NCBI RefSeq assembly: GCF_002286775.1
Contig: NZ_NSGJ01000041.1
Coordinates: forward strand, 1-47,642
Reading direction: 5' to 3'
Source: Myroides sp. N17-2
Lineage (GTDB): Bacteria > Bacteroidota > Bacteroidia > Flavobacteriales > Flavobacteriaceae
DNA: 47,642 bases
Of this stretch, positions 18,062 through 25,853 are shown piece by piece. The notes below the pieces were generated by a model, which was not told the origin of the DNA, ran no database searches, and worked only from the letters and a program-made list of their open reading frames with translations. Every line of letters starts with the position of its first letter. Position 1 is the stretch's first letter. Position numbers and translations under genes: made by a program.

Positions 18062-18420
18062 ATGGAAACAACTATAATACTAAACTCACTACTAGCTTTA
18101 GGCAGATGTCCTAATCAAGATTTAGATGTGGATAATACAGATGTAATGGATATTGTCAGACGATACACTAACCTACTTGACAAGTTAACTGAGTCGATAT
18201 CCTTAAAATCAGCATATAGTTTATTAGATATTATTCCACTAGATAAATTCTATAATGTACAATGGGAGATTTTCTCCAAAATAAAACCGTCCCCTTAAAC
18301 AACTTACAGGATATAGAAGATTACTTAAAACTCATAAACAGTTGCCCTAACATTGAGATAAGAAGTAATCTAATCAGTGGTTTTGAAAATTGGCAAGAAC
18401 AACAAGATAATAATAGCTAA
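18062..18420 (+). pseudogene. Frameshifted small hypothetical protein in immunity-like cluster
   Basis: The frame from ATG 18062 runs METTIILNSLLALGRCPNQD to a TAA at 18296-18298. The next frame, open over the same A-rich stretch, continues smoothly as NKTVPLNNLQDIEDYLKLIN to TAA at 18418-18420 and ends QEQQDNNS. Adding one A in CCAAAATAAAACC (18277-18288) would join them into a single helical protein of about 119 residues. I read this as one gene with a one-base deletion. The alternative is two short overlapping genes, since the second frame has its own ATG at 18262. Family not recognised; no toxin or transport motif. Confidence 0.5.
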
Positions 18421-18970
18421 CCTTAATACGCCTCAAAAATTGAATAAATTTAACCTAACCCTAGAAAGTACACCTACTGAATTTGGAAATCTTAATGAAT
18501 TAGAAAGATTTCGTTTTGAGAATGGTCAACCATTTCCTACATCATACAAAGATTTTGTCCATAAGTATGGATATGGCTTAACAGCGGGGCAATTCATCAT
18601 CTATATCCCTATGGATAATTATGGTGACTCATGGAATCTTAGAAGTAATTTTATCAAATCCACTTATTATAACGATGTCATTAATAATGATATCTGGTTT
18701 GATCTTAAGCCTGATGCCACTATTGAAATACTAAAACGCCTTGTACCTTTTAGTATGAGTGAGAACGGATACTACTTATTTTGGGATATTGAATCATTTA
18801 CTAACAATGAATATGATATTTATATAACAGATTTTAGAGGCACAGGATTTATACATCTAGGAAGCTCCCTATATGAAGTAATAGATAAACTAACTAGTCC
18901 GATGCCTATACCTCCTTTTGCTAAGGAGGCACTTCCTTCTACATTTAGATGTTTAAGAAAAATCATCTAA
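18377..18970 (+). CDS. SMI1/KNR4 (SUKH) family protein, start uncertain
   Basis: SUKH-fold proteins serve mostly as immunity proteins to nuclease and other polymorphic toxins. The SUKH core is clear: STPTEFGNLNELERFRFENG, FPTSYKDFVHKYGYGL, the tryptophan at SWNLRSNF, and FSMSENGYYLFWDIE. The frame has no ATG before the domain; candidates are GTG 18377 (197 residues) and TTG 18440, which gives MNKFNLTLES and a normal 176-residue family length. I prefer 18440, since the first 21 codons overlap the frameshifted gene. Last gene of the small cluster, and convergent with the AraC gene only five bases away. Confidence 0.75.
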   Translation: MVLKIGKNNKIIIANLNTPQKLNKFNLTLESTPTEFGNLNELERFRFENGQPFPTSYKDFVHKYGYGLTAGQFIIYIPMDNYGDSWNLRSNFIKSTYYNDVINNDIWFDLKPDATIEILKRLVPFSMSENGYYLFWDIESFTNNEYDIYITDFRGTGFIHLGSSLYEVIDKLTSPMPIPPFAKEALPSTFRCLRKII

Positions 18971-18975
18971 CATAT

Positions 18976-19797
18976 CTACCTCCTAAACTGTAATGGATTC
19001 TTTCCTGTCTCCCGTTTAAAGAAGCGCCCCATATAAGATGGATCTTGGAAGTTTAGTTGCTCTGCTATTTGGCTAATATTTAAATCAGTATTACTTAGAT
19101 AGTGTTTAATCTCAAGAATGACTTGTCGGTTGATTAATTCCTTAGGACTATAGCTAAGAAATTGTTGTGTGATTTGAGATAGATAATAAGGGCTAACACA
19201 TAGTTTATCAGCGTAGAATGCAACATCCCGATGTGTCTTGGCATTATGTGTGATGAGATCCCAAAACTTCCAGCATAATTCTTCTTGTCTACTATAATGT
19301 TTTTCAAGAACTAATTCCTCGTAATTCACACGTTCTGACAAGAGCAAAAATAAACTCTGAAGTTGATTACAAATGATCCTCTTAGTATGAAGACTAGTGG
19401 AAGTCATTATATATAGAGTAAGTGATTTCCATAATTCATAATTCGTGATAGTCTCATCATTCAAATACAGTACTGGATAATAATGTAAATAACCAAAAAG
19501 CTCATTTGGCAAGATATATGCAATTTCACTAGCATAATCACGTTGAATCAAATAACTGTAAATATTTAAATCAACTGAAACATCTTTAAAAGAAACTATA
19601 TTATCTTCTCCTACAACTATAAAGTTCCCCTTGTGAAGAGTATATTCCTTGAAATCAATACTTACAACAGCTGTACCAACTTCAACATAGAACAGTGCCA
19701 AATAGGGTAAAGCCAAAGGATAATCAGTTAACATCTCCTTATTCATATAACCACACTTTAGTCCAAAATCAAAAGAAACACATTCATCTAAATCCAT
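18976..19797 (-). CDS. AraC-family transcriptional regulator
   Basis: 273 residues. The N-terminal part (about 1-160) is a cupin-like sensor without a recognisable ligand signature; the C-terminal part has two helix-turn-helix motifs (about 190-273): VSPYYLSQITQQFL followed by LNISQIAEQLNFQDPSYMGRFFKRETGKNPLQFRR, the AraC signature. It is a single gene, divergent from a GNAT acetyltransferase 186 bases away, which is a plausible target, and convergent with the SUKH gene. Ligand unknown. Confidence 0.92.
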   Translation of the reverse strand: MDLDECVSFDFGLKCGYMNKEMLTDYPLALPYLALFYVEVGTAVVSIDFKEYTLHKGNFIVVGEDNIVSFKDVSVDLNIYSYLIQRDYASEIAYILPNELFGYLHYYPVLYLNDETITNYELWKSLTLYIMTSTSLHTKRIICNQLQSLFLLLSERVNYEELVLEKHYSRQEELCWKFWDLITHNAKTHRDVAFYADKLCVSPYYLSQITQQFLSYSPKELINRQVILEIKHYLSNTDLNISQIAEQLNFQDPSYMGRFFKRETGKNPLQFRR

Positions 19798-19915
19798 AAC
19801 AATACTTTTTATAATTACACTTTAACCAGTAGGAAAAGATACAATACATCATAATAGTTTTCAAAATTACATTTTTATCTAAAATAATCATACAACCTAC
19901 CCTGACAATCTACTC

Positions 19916-19923
19916 TACTTTTG
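19916..19923 (+). promoter_or_regulatory. -7 box of the GNAT gene at 19984
   Basis: TACTTTTG followed by C, 60 bases before the ATG, in the AraC-GNAT divergent region. Confidence 0.5.
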
Positions 19924-19983
19924 CTTCAGTAAATAACAAGTACTTTAGAGAACAAAGAAAGAAGTACACCAAATTAGAAGAAA

Positions 19984-20529
19984 ATGAGACTAGAGACAGA
20001 AAGACTGATATTACGTCCTTGGGAAGAATCAGATGCAGATAGCCTATATCTATACGCAAAAGACGAAAATGTAGGTCCTCCAGCAGGATGGCCAGCACAT
20101 AAAAGTGTAGAAGAAAGTAGAAAAGTAATCAAAAATGAATTTGCACATCCTGAAGTATATGCTGTTGCATTAAAAGGCACAAACGAAGCCATCGGATGCA
20201 TTGGGTTACTAATTGGTGAGAACAGTAATTTTGACATTTCAGAACTAGAGGCAGAAGTTGCCTATTGGATAGGAGTGCCACATTGGGGCAAGGGATATAT
20301 CCCAGAAGCGCTGACTACATTAATTAAACACGCATTCGTAGATCTAAAAATGACAGACTTATGGTGTGGATTTTATGAAGAAAACACAAAATCATTACGT
20401 GCACAATCTAAATGTGGCTTTACATTCGCTTATAAATCAGAGAACAGATATGACAAATATTTTAAAGACGATCGAATCGAAGTTATTACAAGATTAAAAT
20501 ATGAAGACTGGTTACAGTCTCAGAAGTAA
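19984..20529 (+). CDS. GNAT-family N-acetyltransferase (RimJ/RimL type)
   Basis: Transfers acetyl from acetyl-CoA to an unknown amine. 181 residues with the RimJ/RimL start LETERLILRPWEESDADSLY, acetyl-CoA-binding motif WIGVPHWGKGYIPEALTTLI (about 97-116) and the C-terminal NTKSLRAQSKCGF. Monocistronic: own -7 box, strong terminator six bases after the stop. It is divergent from an AraC regulator. The family includes ribosomal-protein and antibiotic acetyltransferases; nothing here decides between them. Confidence 0.88.
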   Translation: MRLETERLILRPWEESDADSLYLYAKDENVGPPAGWPAHKSVEESRKVIKNEFAHPEVYAVALKGTNEAIGCIGLLIGENSNFDISELEAEVAYWIGVPHWGKGYIPEALTTLIKHAFVDLKMTDLWCGFYEENTKSLRAQSKCGFTFAYKSENRYDKYFKDDRIEVITRLKYEDWLQSQK

Positions 20530-20534
20530 GAGTC

Positions 20535-20570
20535 ATCTCCTTTCTAAAATAATTGAAAGGAGATTTTCTT
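20535..20570 (+). terminator. Terminator of the GNAT gene
   Basis: Perfect 10-bp stem ATCTCCTTTC/GAAAGGAGAT (20535-20544 with 20555-20564), loop of 10, then a T-rich tract. Confidence 0.85.
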
Positions 20571-20778
20571 TATACTACAGAAGTAAATTCATTTAAGTAT
20601 AAATACCGGTATATCTAAAAGCTAAAAAAACTACTACCCTTTCAATCAAAACATCATCTTCTTAAATAATTATAATTTACTAATGGTCTCAAATATAAAA
20701 AATGTAATAAAAAGTAAAAGTGCCTATTAAAACCTATAAAACAATTAAAGGGATACTATACATAACAATATTTTTTCC

Positions 20779-20786
20779 TATTTTTG
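20779..20786 (+). promoter_or_regulatory. -7 box of pdhB
   Basis: TATTTTTG followed by C, 33 bases before the ATG; matches TAnnTTTG. No TTG at the usual -33 spacing. Confidence 0.55.
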
Positions 20787-20819
20787 CTTTCGTAAATTAA
20801 TTACACAAAATAGAAAATT

Positions 20820-21797
20820 ATGAGAACGATTCAATTTAGAGAGGCCGTGTGTGAAGCGATGAGCGAAGAAATGCGTCACGACGAATCAATATATTTAATA
20901 GGTGAAGAAGTAGCTGAATACAATGGTGCTTATAAAGCTTCTAAAGGTATGTTGGACGAATTCGGTCCTAAACGTGTTATAGATGCTCCGATTGCAGAGT
21001 TAGGATTTGCAGGTATTGCAGTTGGTTCTGCAATGAATGGTAACCGTCCTATCGTTGAATTTATGACTTTCAACTTCTCTTTAGTAGGAATCGACCAAAT
21101 TATAAACAATGCTGCTAAGATGCGTCAGATGTCTGGTGGTCAATTTAATATTCCTATCGTATTCCGTGGTCCTACAGCTTCTGCTGGTCAATTAGGTGCA
21201 ACACACTCACAAGCTTTTGAAAACTGGTTCGCTAACGTACCTGGATTAAAAGTAGTAGTTCCTTCTAACGTATATGACTGTAAAGGATTATTAAAAGCTG
21301 CTATCCGTGATAATGACCCAGTTATCTTCATGGAATCTGAGCAAATGTATGGTGATAAAGGTGAAGTACCAGAAGGTGAATACACTATCCCATTAGGTGT
21401 AGCTGATATTAAAAGAGAAGGTACAGATGTAACTATCGTATCATTCGGTAAAATTATAAAAGAAGCTTACAAAGCTGCTGATGAATTAGCACAAGAAGGG
21501 ATTTCATGTGAAGTAATCGACTTACGTACTGTACGTCCATTAGATCAAGAGACAATTCTTAAATCTGTTAAGAAAACTAACCGTTTAGTTATCTTAGAAG
21601 AGGCTTGGCCATTTGGAAGTATTTCTTCGGAAATTACTTACTTTGTACAAGACCAAGCTTTTGATCACTTAGATGCTCCTATCCAAAGAATCACGACTGC
21701 TGATACACCAGCTCCGTATTCTCCAGTATTACTACAAGAGTGGCTACCAAACGCTAACGACGTAGTGAAAGCTGTAAAAAAAGTACTTTATAAGTAA
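20820..21797 (+). CDS. pdhB: Pyruvate dehydrogenase E1 component, beta subunit
   Basis: Forms the alpha2beta2 E1 enzyme that decarboxylates pyruvate with thiamine diphosphate and acetylates the lipoyl group of E2. 325 residues, full length: FREAVCEAMSEEMRHDESIY at the start, the cofactor-associated GEEVAEYNGAYKASKG with E29 region, IAELGFAGIAVGSAM, FRGPTASAGQLGATHSQ, and the C-terminal transketolase domain (DLRTVRPLDQETI). The alpha subunit and E2 are not adjacent; a separate pdhB is common in flavobacteria. It is followed by a terminator and the DUF5686 gene. The ligand preference fits pyruvate, but a branched-chain 2-oxoacid enzyme would look similar. Confidence 0.92.
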   Translation: MRTIQFREAVCEAMSEEMRHDESIYLIGEEVAEYNGAYKASKGMLDEFGPKRVIDAPIAELGFAGIAVGSAMNGNRPIVEFMTFNFSLVGIDQIINNAAKMRQMSGGQFNIPIVFRGPTASAGQLGATHSQAFENWFANVPGLKVVVPSNVYDCKGLLKAAIRDNDPVIFMESEQMYGDKGEVPEGEYTIPLGVADIKREGTDVTIVSFGKIIKEAYKAADELAQEGISCEVIDLRTVRPLDQETILKSVKKTNRLVILEEAWPFGSISSEITYFVQDQAFDHLDAPIQRITTADTPAPYSPVLLQEWLPNANDVVKAVKKVLYK

Positions 21798-21814
21798 AAA
21801 TATACGTATATTTG

Positions 21815-21846
21815 AAAGACTCCATCTTATATAAGATGGAGTCTTT
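21815..21846 (+). terminator. Terminator after pdhB
   Basis: A 32-bp perfect palindrome centred at 21830/21831 (core GACTCCATCTTAT and its complement), followed by seven T. The downstream gene starts only 22 bases after it, so it either has partial readthrough or a promoter inside the hairpin region. Confidence 0.88.
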
Positions 21847-21867
21847 TTTTATGAACACTACTTTGCT

Positions 21868-24357
21868 ATGAAAAATAAAGTTAAGTTTCTATTATTATTC
21901 TTATTCGTTACTGTGTTTAGTTGGGGACAAACTAAAGTAAGTGGAAAAATAATTGATCAAAACAATCAAGATGTCCCTTTTGCTAGCGTTTACTTCAAAA
22001 ACTCTACAGATGGAGTAATTGCTAATGAGTATGGTAAGTTTTACTTAGAATCAGCTAAAACTTATGATATTCTTATTGTCTCTTTTGTAGGATACAAGAC
22101 ACTCGAAATACCACTTTCTGGTAGATCTAACCTAGACTTAAAAGTAGTCTTAGAAGATGATAACACCCTAGATGAAGTAAAGATCTATGCTGGTAAAACA
22201 TCTAAAAAAAACAATCCTGCTTTAGATATTCTTCGTAAAATATGGGAACGCAAACGCAAGAATGGTTTGTATATGTTCGCCCAATATGAGTATGATAAAT
22301 ACGAAAAAGTCGAGTTTGACTTAAACAGTATTGATAGTGCTTATCAAAAGAAAAAACTATTTAAAGGAATGGAGTTTATCTTCCAACAGGTAGACACTAA
22401 TCGCATCACGGGTAAGACTTATCTTCCAATATTTATCAATGAAAATATAGGGCAGGTATATGGTGATAATCAAAATAGTAGAAAGATCGAAAAAACATTA
22501 GGGAATAAAAACTCTGGTTTTGACACGAACCAACATATTATTGAGTTCGTTAAAGATCTATATGCTGAATATAACATCTACAATAACTATATCAAGATAT
22601 TTGACAAAGACTTCGTAAGTCCACTATCTCGCACAGGTATTAATGTCTATAACTATGTATTAGCAGACAGTGCGTACATCGATGATAAATGGTGTTTTAA
22701 TATCGTATACTATCCTAGACGTAAAGGCGAATTAACTTTCAAGGGAGACTTTTGGGTAAACGACTCTACATTTGCTATTAAGAAAATCAGTATGGAAGCA
22801 AGTAAAGATGCTAACATAAACTGGGTAAAAGAAATCTATATCGAGCAAGAATTTGATGTACTAAATGATTCTGTATTCTTATTAACTAAAGATCACTTTA
22901 TGTCTGACTTTGCCCTTTCGAAAAGAGAAAAGTCTAAAGGTGTATATGGAAAACGTACTACAATAAATAAGCATCACAAATTTGATATAGAGCATCCTGA
23001 TGAATTTTATCAGAAGAATGTGAATGTATATGATGAGGGTATTTACAAAAGAGATGATGACTTCTGGAAGAGCTATCGCTTTGAGTCATTAAGTAAAGAT
23101 GAACTAGGTATCTATAAAATGTTAGATACATTGAAAACAGTACCGAAGTTTAAATTCTTATTTGATTTATCTTCTACTGTTGCAAGTAACTATTATAATA
23201 TAGATAAATATAAATTTGACTATGGTCCTATCTTCTCTACTTTTGGATATAATGACATTGAAGGACTTCGTCTTCGTGCTGGAGGTAGAACCTATTTTGG
23301 TCCTAATGATAAATGGAGATTAGAAGGCTATGGTGCATATGGATTTAAAGACAGTCAATTCAAATATGGTATTAGTGCAAAAGTACTTCTACACAATGAT
23401 AGTCGTTTAATCTTATTCGGAGGTAATCGTAGAGACATAGAACAGATAGGCGTTAGTTTAACAGAGACTAATGATGTATTAGGGCGAAGCTTTGCCTCTA
23501 ACTCATTATTCGCTAGCGGAGATAATACAAAATTGACAAAAATCAACCTATCTACTGTAGGACTAGAGATAGAACCTGTAAAGAACTTAAAGTTTAGTAC
23601 AGCCTTTAACTACCGAACATTGCGTTCTGCTTCAGATTTATTTAACCTAGATTACTATTTAGATAAAGAGAATAACATTATCGCTAACGAGACTAAGCAA
23701 TCTGAGTTTAATCTGACTGCAGAATATACACCTAAAAGAAAAACAATCGGATATGGAGTAGATAGAACTGATGTAGACAAAAAATATCTACGTATGTTCT
23801 TAAAGTATACACAAGGATTTAAAGGAGTAATAGATAGTGACTTTGAATATCAAAAGCTACAGTTCTATGCACGAAAACCTTTATTATTAGGTGGTTTTGG
23901 TACATTGACACCAACTTTCGAAGTGGGTAAAACTTTCGGAGAAGTTCCTCTAGGATTACTAAGTGTTGTACCTGGTAACCAATCTTGGTTTAATATTGAG
24001 AATACCTTTGCAAACTTAAATTATTATGAGTTCGTAACTGATCAATATGCCTCACTACACTTAGAGCACAACTTCGGAGGGCGTCTATTCTCAAGAATAC
24101 CATGGCTAAGAGACTTTAATCTACGTGAGATAGTAGGTGTACGTGGTATCTATGGGAAAATATCTCAAGAGAATATTAATCTAAATGCTTCTGATGTTAT
24201 TTATAAAGCACCAACAGATGTATATTATGAATACTATGTCGGCGTTGGAAACATCTTCAAAATATTCAGATTAGACTTAAGTTGGAGAGGAAACTACTTA
24301 GATATGCCTGACGCTAGAAGATTTGCAATTAGAGGTTCATTCGGAATTTATTTCTAA
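21868..24357 (+). CDS. DUF5686 outer-membrane protein with carboxypeptidase-regulatory-like domain
   Basis: 829 residues. Signal peptide (1 to about 20, ending SWG), a carboxypeptidase-regulatory-like beta sandwich (about 22-110: SGKIIDQNNQDVPFASVYF, GKFYL, LIVSFVGYKTLEI), then the long DUF5686 region predicted to end in a beta barrel; the protein finishes SFGIYF with a terminal Phe typical of outer-membrane proteins. The first domain is the one also found in TonB-dependent receptors, but no plug is present. It is 70 bases after pdhB, an arrangement common in flavobacteria. Function unknown; an envelope-biogenesis or transport role is likely. Confidence 0.85.
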   Translation: MKNKVKFLLLFLFVTVFSWGQTKVSGKIIDQNNQDVPFASVYFKNSTDGVIANEYGKFYLESAKTYDILIVSFVGYKTLEIPLSGRSNLDLKVVLEDDNTLDEVKIYAGKTSKKNNPALDILRKIWERKRKNGLYMFAQYEYDKYEKVEFDLNSIDSAYQKKKLFKGMEFIFQQVDTNRITGKTYLPIFINENIGQVYGDNQNSRKIEKTLGNKNSGFDTNQHIIEFVKDLYAEYNIYNNYIKIFDKDFVSPLSRTGINVYNYVLADSAYIDDKWCFNIVYYPRRKGELTFKGDFWVNDSTFAIKKISMEASKDANINWVKEIYIEQEFDVLNDSVFLLTKDHFMSDFALSKREKSKGVYGKRTTINKHHKFDIEHPDEFYQKNVNVYDEGIYKRDDDFWKSYRFESLSKDELGIYKMLDTLKTVPKFKFLFDLSSTVASNYYNIDKYKFDYGPIFSTFGYNDIEGLRLRAGGRTYFGPNDKWRLEGYGAYGFKDSQFKYGISAKVLLHNDSRLILFGGNRRDIEQIGVSLTETNDVLGRSFASNSLFASGDNTKLTKINLSTVGLEIEPVKNLKFSTAFNYRTLRSASDLFNLDYYLDKENNIIANETKQSEFNLTAEYTPKRKTIGYGVDRTDVDKKYLRMFLKYTQGFKGVIDSDFEYQKLQFYARKPLLLGGFGTLTPTFEVGKTFGEVPLGLLSVVPGNQSWFNIENTFANLNYYEFVTDQYASLHLEHNFGGRLFSRIPWLRDFNLREIVGVRGIYGKISQENINLNASDVIYKAPTDVYYEYYVGVGNIFKIFRLDLSWRGNYLDMPDARRFAIRGSFGIYF

Positions 24358-24372
24358 TAATTAATGTAAAAC

Positions 24373-24403
24373 TTGTAATAAACAAGTAATTAGAGTACTT
24401 TTG
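24373..24403 (+). promoter_or_regulatory. Promoter of the pyrophosphatase gene
   Basis: TTG (24373-24375), a 20-base spacer and TACTTTTG (24396-24403), 37 bases before the ATG. This is the most complete TTG/TAnnTTTG promoter in the window. Confidence 0.65.
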
Positions 24404-24440
24404 CACTCGATTTTTAGAATTTAGATTTAAATAAAAAAAC

Positions 24441-24968
24441 ATGAATACATTCGAAACTTTTGATGCATTTGTTGAGATTCCAGCAGGTAGCAGAAACAAA
24501 TATGAGTATGACTTTGATTTAAAAAGATTGCGTTTTGACCGTCTTTTATATTCAAATATGAGATATCCAGCTGATTATGGATTTATTCCAGAAACATTAG
24601 CTTTAGACGGAGATCCACTAGATGTACTTGTGATGTTCACTGAACCTTCTCTTCCAGGATTGGTAGTAGAGGTTAAACCAGTAGGTGTTTTCTACATGGC
24701 AGATGATAAAGGTCAAGATGAAAAAATCTTATGTGTACCAGTATCAGATCCTATTATGAGTGAATTAAACGACATTCAAGATGTAAATGGACACTTCAAA
24801 AAAGAAGTTGAACACTTCTTTAAAACTTACAAAGACTTAGAAAACAAAACAGTTACTACTAATGGTTTCGGAGATAAAGCAGCTGCTATCAAATTAATCA
24901 AAGAATGTACTGAACGTTTTGAAAACATAGAGAACAAAGCTGAAGGATTATTCAGTATTCGTTACTAG
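24441..24968 (+). CDS. ppa: Inorganic pyrophosphatase (family I)
   Basis: Hydrolyses pyrophosphate released by biosynthesis, in the cytoplasm. 175 residues, normal for the soluble family. Metal-binding signature DGDPLDV at 56-62, with conserved SRNKYEYD near 17-24, YPADYGFIP at 42-50 and the C-terminal EHFFKTYKDLENK. Own promoter and terminator, so it is a single-gene unit. The following terminator also serves the convergent DinB-family gene. Confidence 0.95.
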   Translation: MNTFETFDAFVEIPAGSRNKYEYDFDLKRLRFDRLLYSNMRYPADYGFIPETLALDGDPLDVLVMFTEPSLPGLVVEVKPVGVFYMADDKGQDEKILCVPVSDPIMSELNDIQDVNGHFKKEVEHFFKTYKDLENKTVTTNGFGDKAAAIKLIKECTERFENIENKAEGLFSIRY

Positions 24969-24987
24969 TAAAATATATATTACCTTA

Positions 24988-25013
24988 AATAGCCACTCGA
25001 TGAGTGGCTATTT
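24988..25013. terminator. Bidirectional terminator between ppa and the DinB-family gene
   Basis: AAATAGCCACTC pairs with GAGTGGCTATTT around a tiny loop, followed by TTGTTTT on the plus strand. It ends five bases before the end of the convergent gene. Confidence 0.85.
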
Positions 25014-25018
25014 TTGTT

Positions 25019-25510
25019 TTAGACCTCATTAAGATATCTCTCTTTTAAAACGTCTAAATGATGAAGACTATGTCCATACATTAATCTTCCTATCTCTTCT
25101 ACCGATACCACATAATGTGCTACTTGATTTTGTAAAGTGAGAGTCTCAGTTGTAAATCCTTTAAATTCATAGTAGACACTTCTCATTAATGACAAATACT
25201 CTTCTACCAACTCACTTGGTTCTTTCTGTTCTTCTTTTGCATAATCATTATATTGATTCTCATCGAAGCCATTAAGAGCACTTGTGTCTTGACGGGCAAT
25301 ATGTAATGCTCTATAACTAAAAATACGTTCACAATCTATAAGATGCTGCACAAGCTCTTTGACTGTCCACTTACCTTCTGCATAAGTATAATCCCACTTA
25401 CCTTCTACTGTCACTTTCTGTAAAGTATTAGTTATAACCGCAATTCTTTCTAATAAAGCCTCTTCTACTTTAAACCCCTCAGCTCTTTTAATGTAATCTG
25501 TGTGTGCCAT
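25019..25510 (-). CDS. DinB-family (DUF664-like) four-helix metalloprotein
   Basis: 163 residues with the DinB fold. The three His ligands of the family are visible: H56 region in VKELVQHLIDCE and the pair in MYGHSLHHLDVLKERY near the C-terminus; WTVKEL and FSYRALHIAR also match. Family members bind divalent metal and include thiol-dependent S-transferases, but most are uncharacterised. No partner gene is adjacent. Convergent with ppa, whose terminator it shares. Confidence 0.85.
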   Translation of the reverse strand: MAHTDYIKRAEGFKVEEALLERIAVITNTLQKVTVEGKWDYTYAEGKWTVKELVQHLIDCERIFSYRALHIARQDTSALNGFDENQYNDYAKEEQKEPSELVEEYLSLMRSVYYEFKGFTTETLTLQNQVAHYVVSVEEIGRLMYGHSLHHLDVLKERYLNEV

Positions 25511-25853
25511 ACCTTGTTATTATGAATTCATATTTTCTCTATTCTGTTTTAAAAGGAAACTAACATATACTGCTATAATCAAAATCAGGATGATTAAAAC
25601 TCGCTTATCACTAAAGGCTAATATTTCTAGTAGTATTCCTCCATTAAACTCTTCAAAACGCTAAAATTAAATAGTTTTCAACAATTAACCCATTTTATCA
25701 ACAAAAAATAAAAAGAATCATTTTAAATTTAAAAAAAGACAACTTTAACATATTGTAATTCATAAAATTTACTTAATTTTTACCTCTTAAACAACAGAGA
25801 CTCGCACAAGGTCTACTAAACAACGGAAATAAAACAAACGCACACAACACACA
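25511..25853. other. Region between DinB-family gene and AGCS symporter
   Basis: 343 bases. The minus strand holds a 46-codon open frame (25520-25660) without ATG, described separately. The rest is very AT-rich and should contain the symporter promoter, but no exact TAnnTTTG box is seen. Confidence 0.4.
25520..25660 (-). pseudogene. Membrane-segment ORF lacking a start codon
   Basis: Open from just after a TAG to a double stop at 25517-25522. It starts RFEEFNGGILLEI and contains a clear hydrophobic helix (RVLIILILIIAVYVSF) followed by KQNRENMNS. No ATG, GTG or TTG precedes the helix. It may be the tail of a decayed membrane-protein gene; a start at a rare codon such as ATA or ATT is the alternative. 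No function assigned. Confidence 0.25.

Noticed and set aside
19910..20237. Minus-strand ORFs overlapping the GNAT gene at 19984
   Set aside because: They are antisense to a complete acetyltransferase with a -7 box and a terminator.
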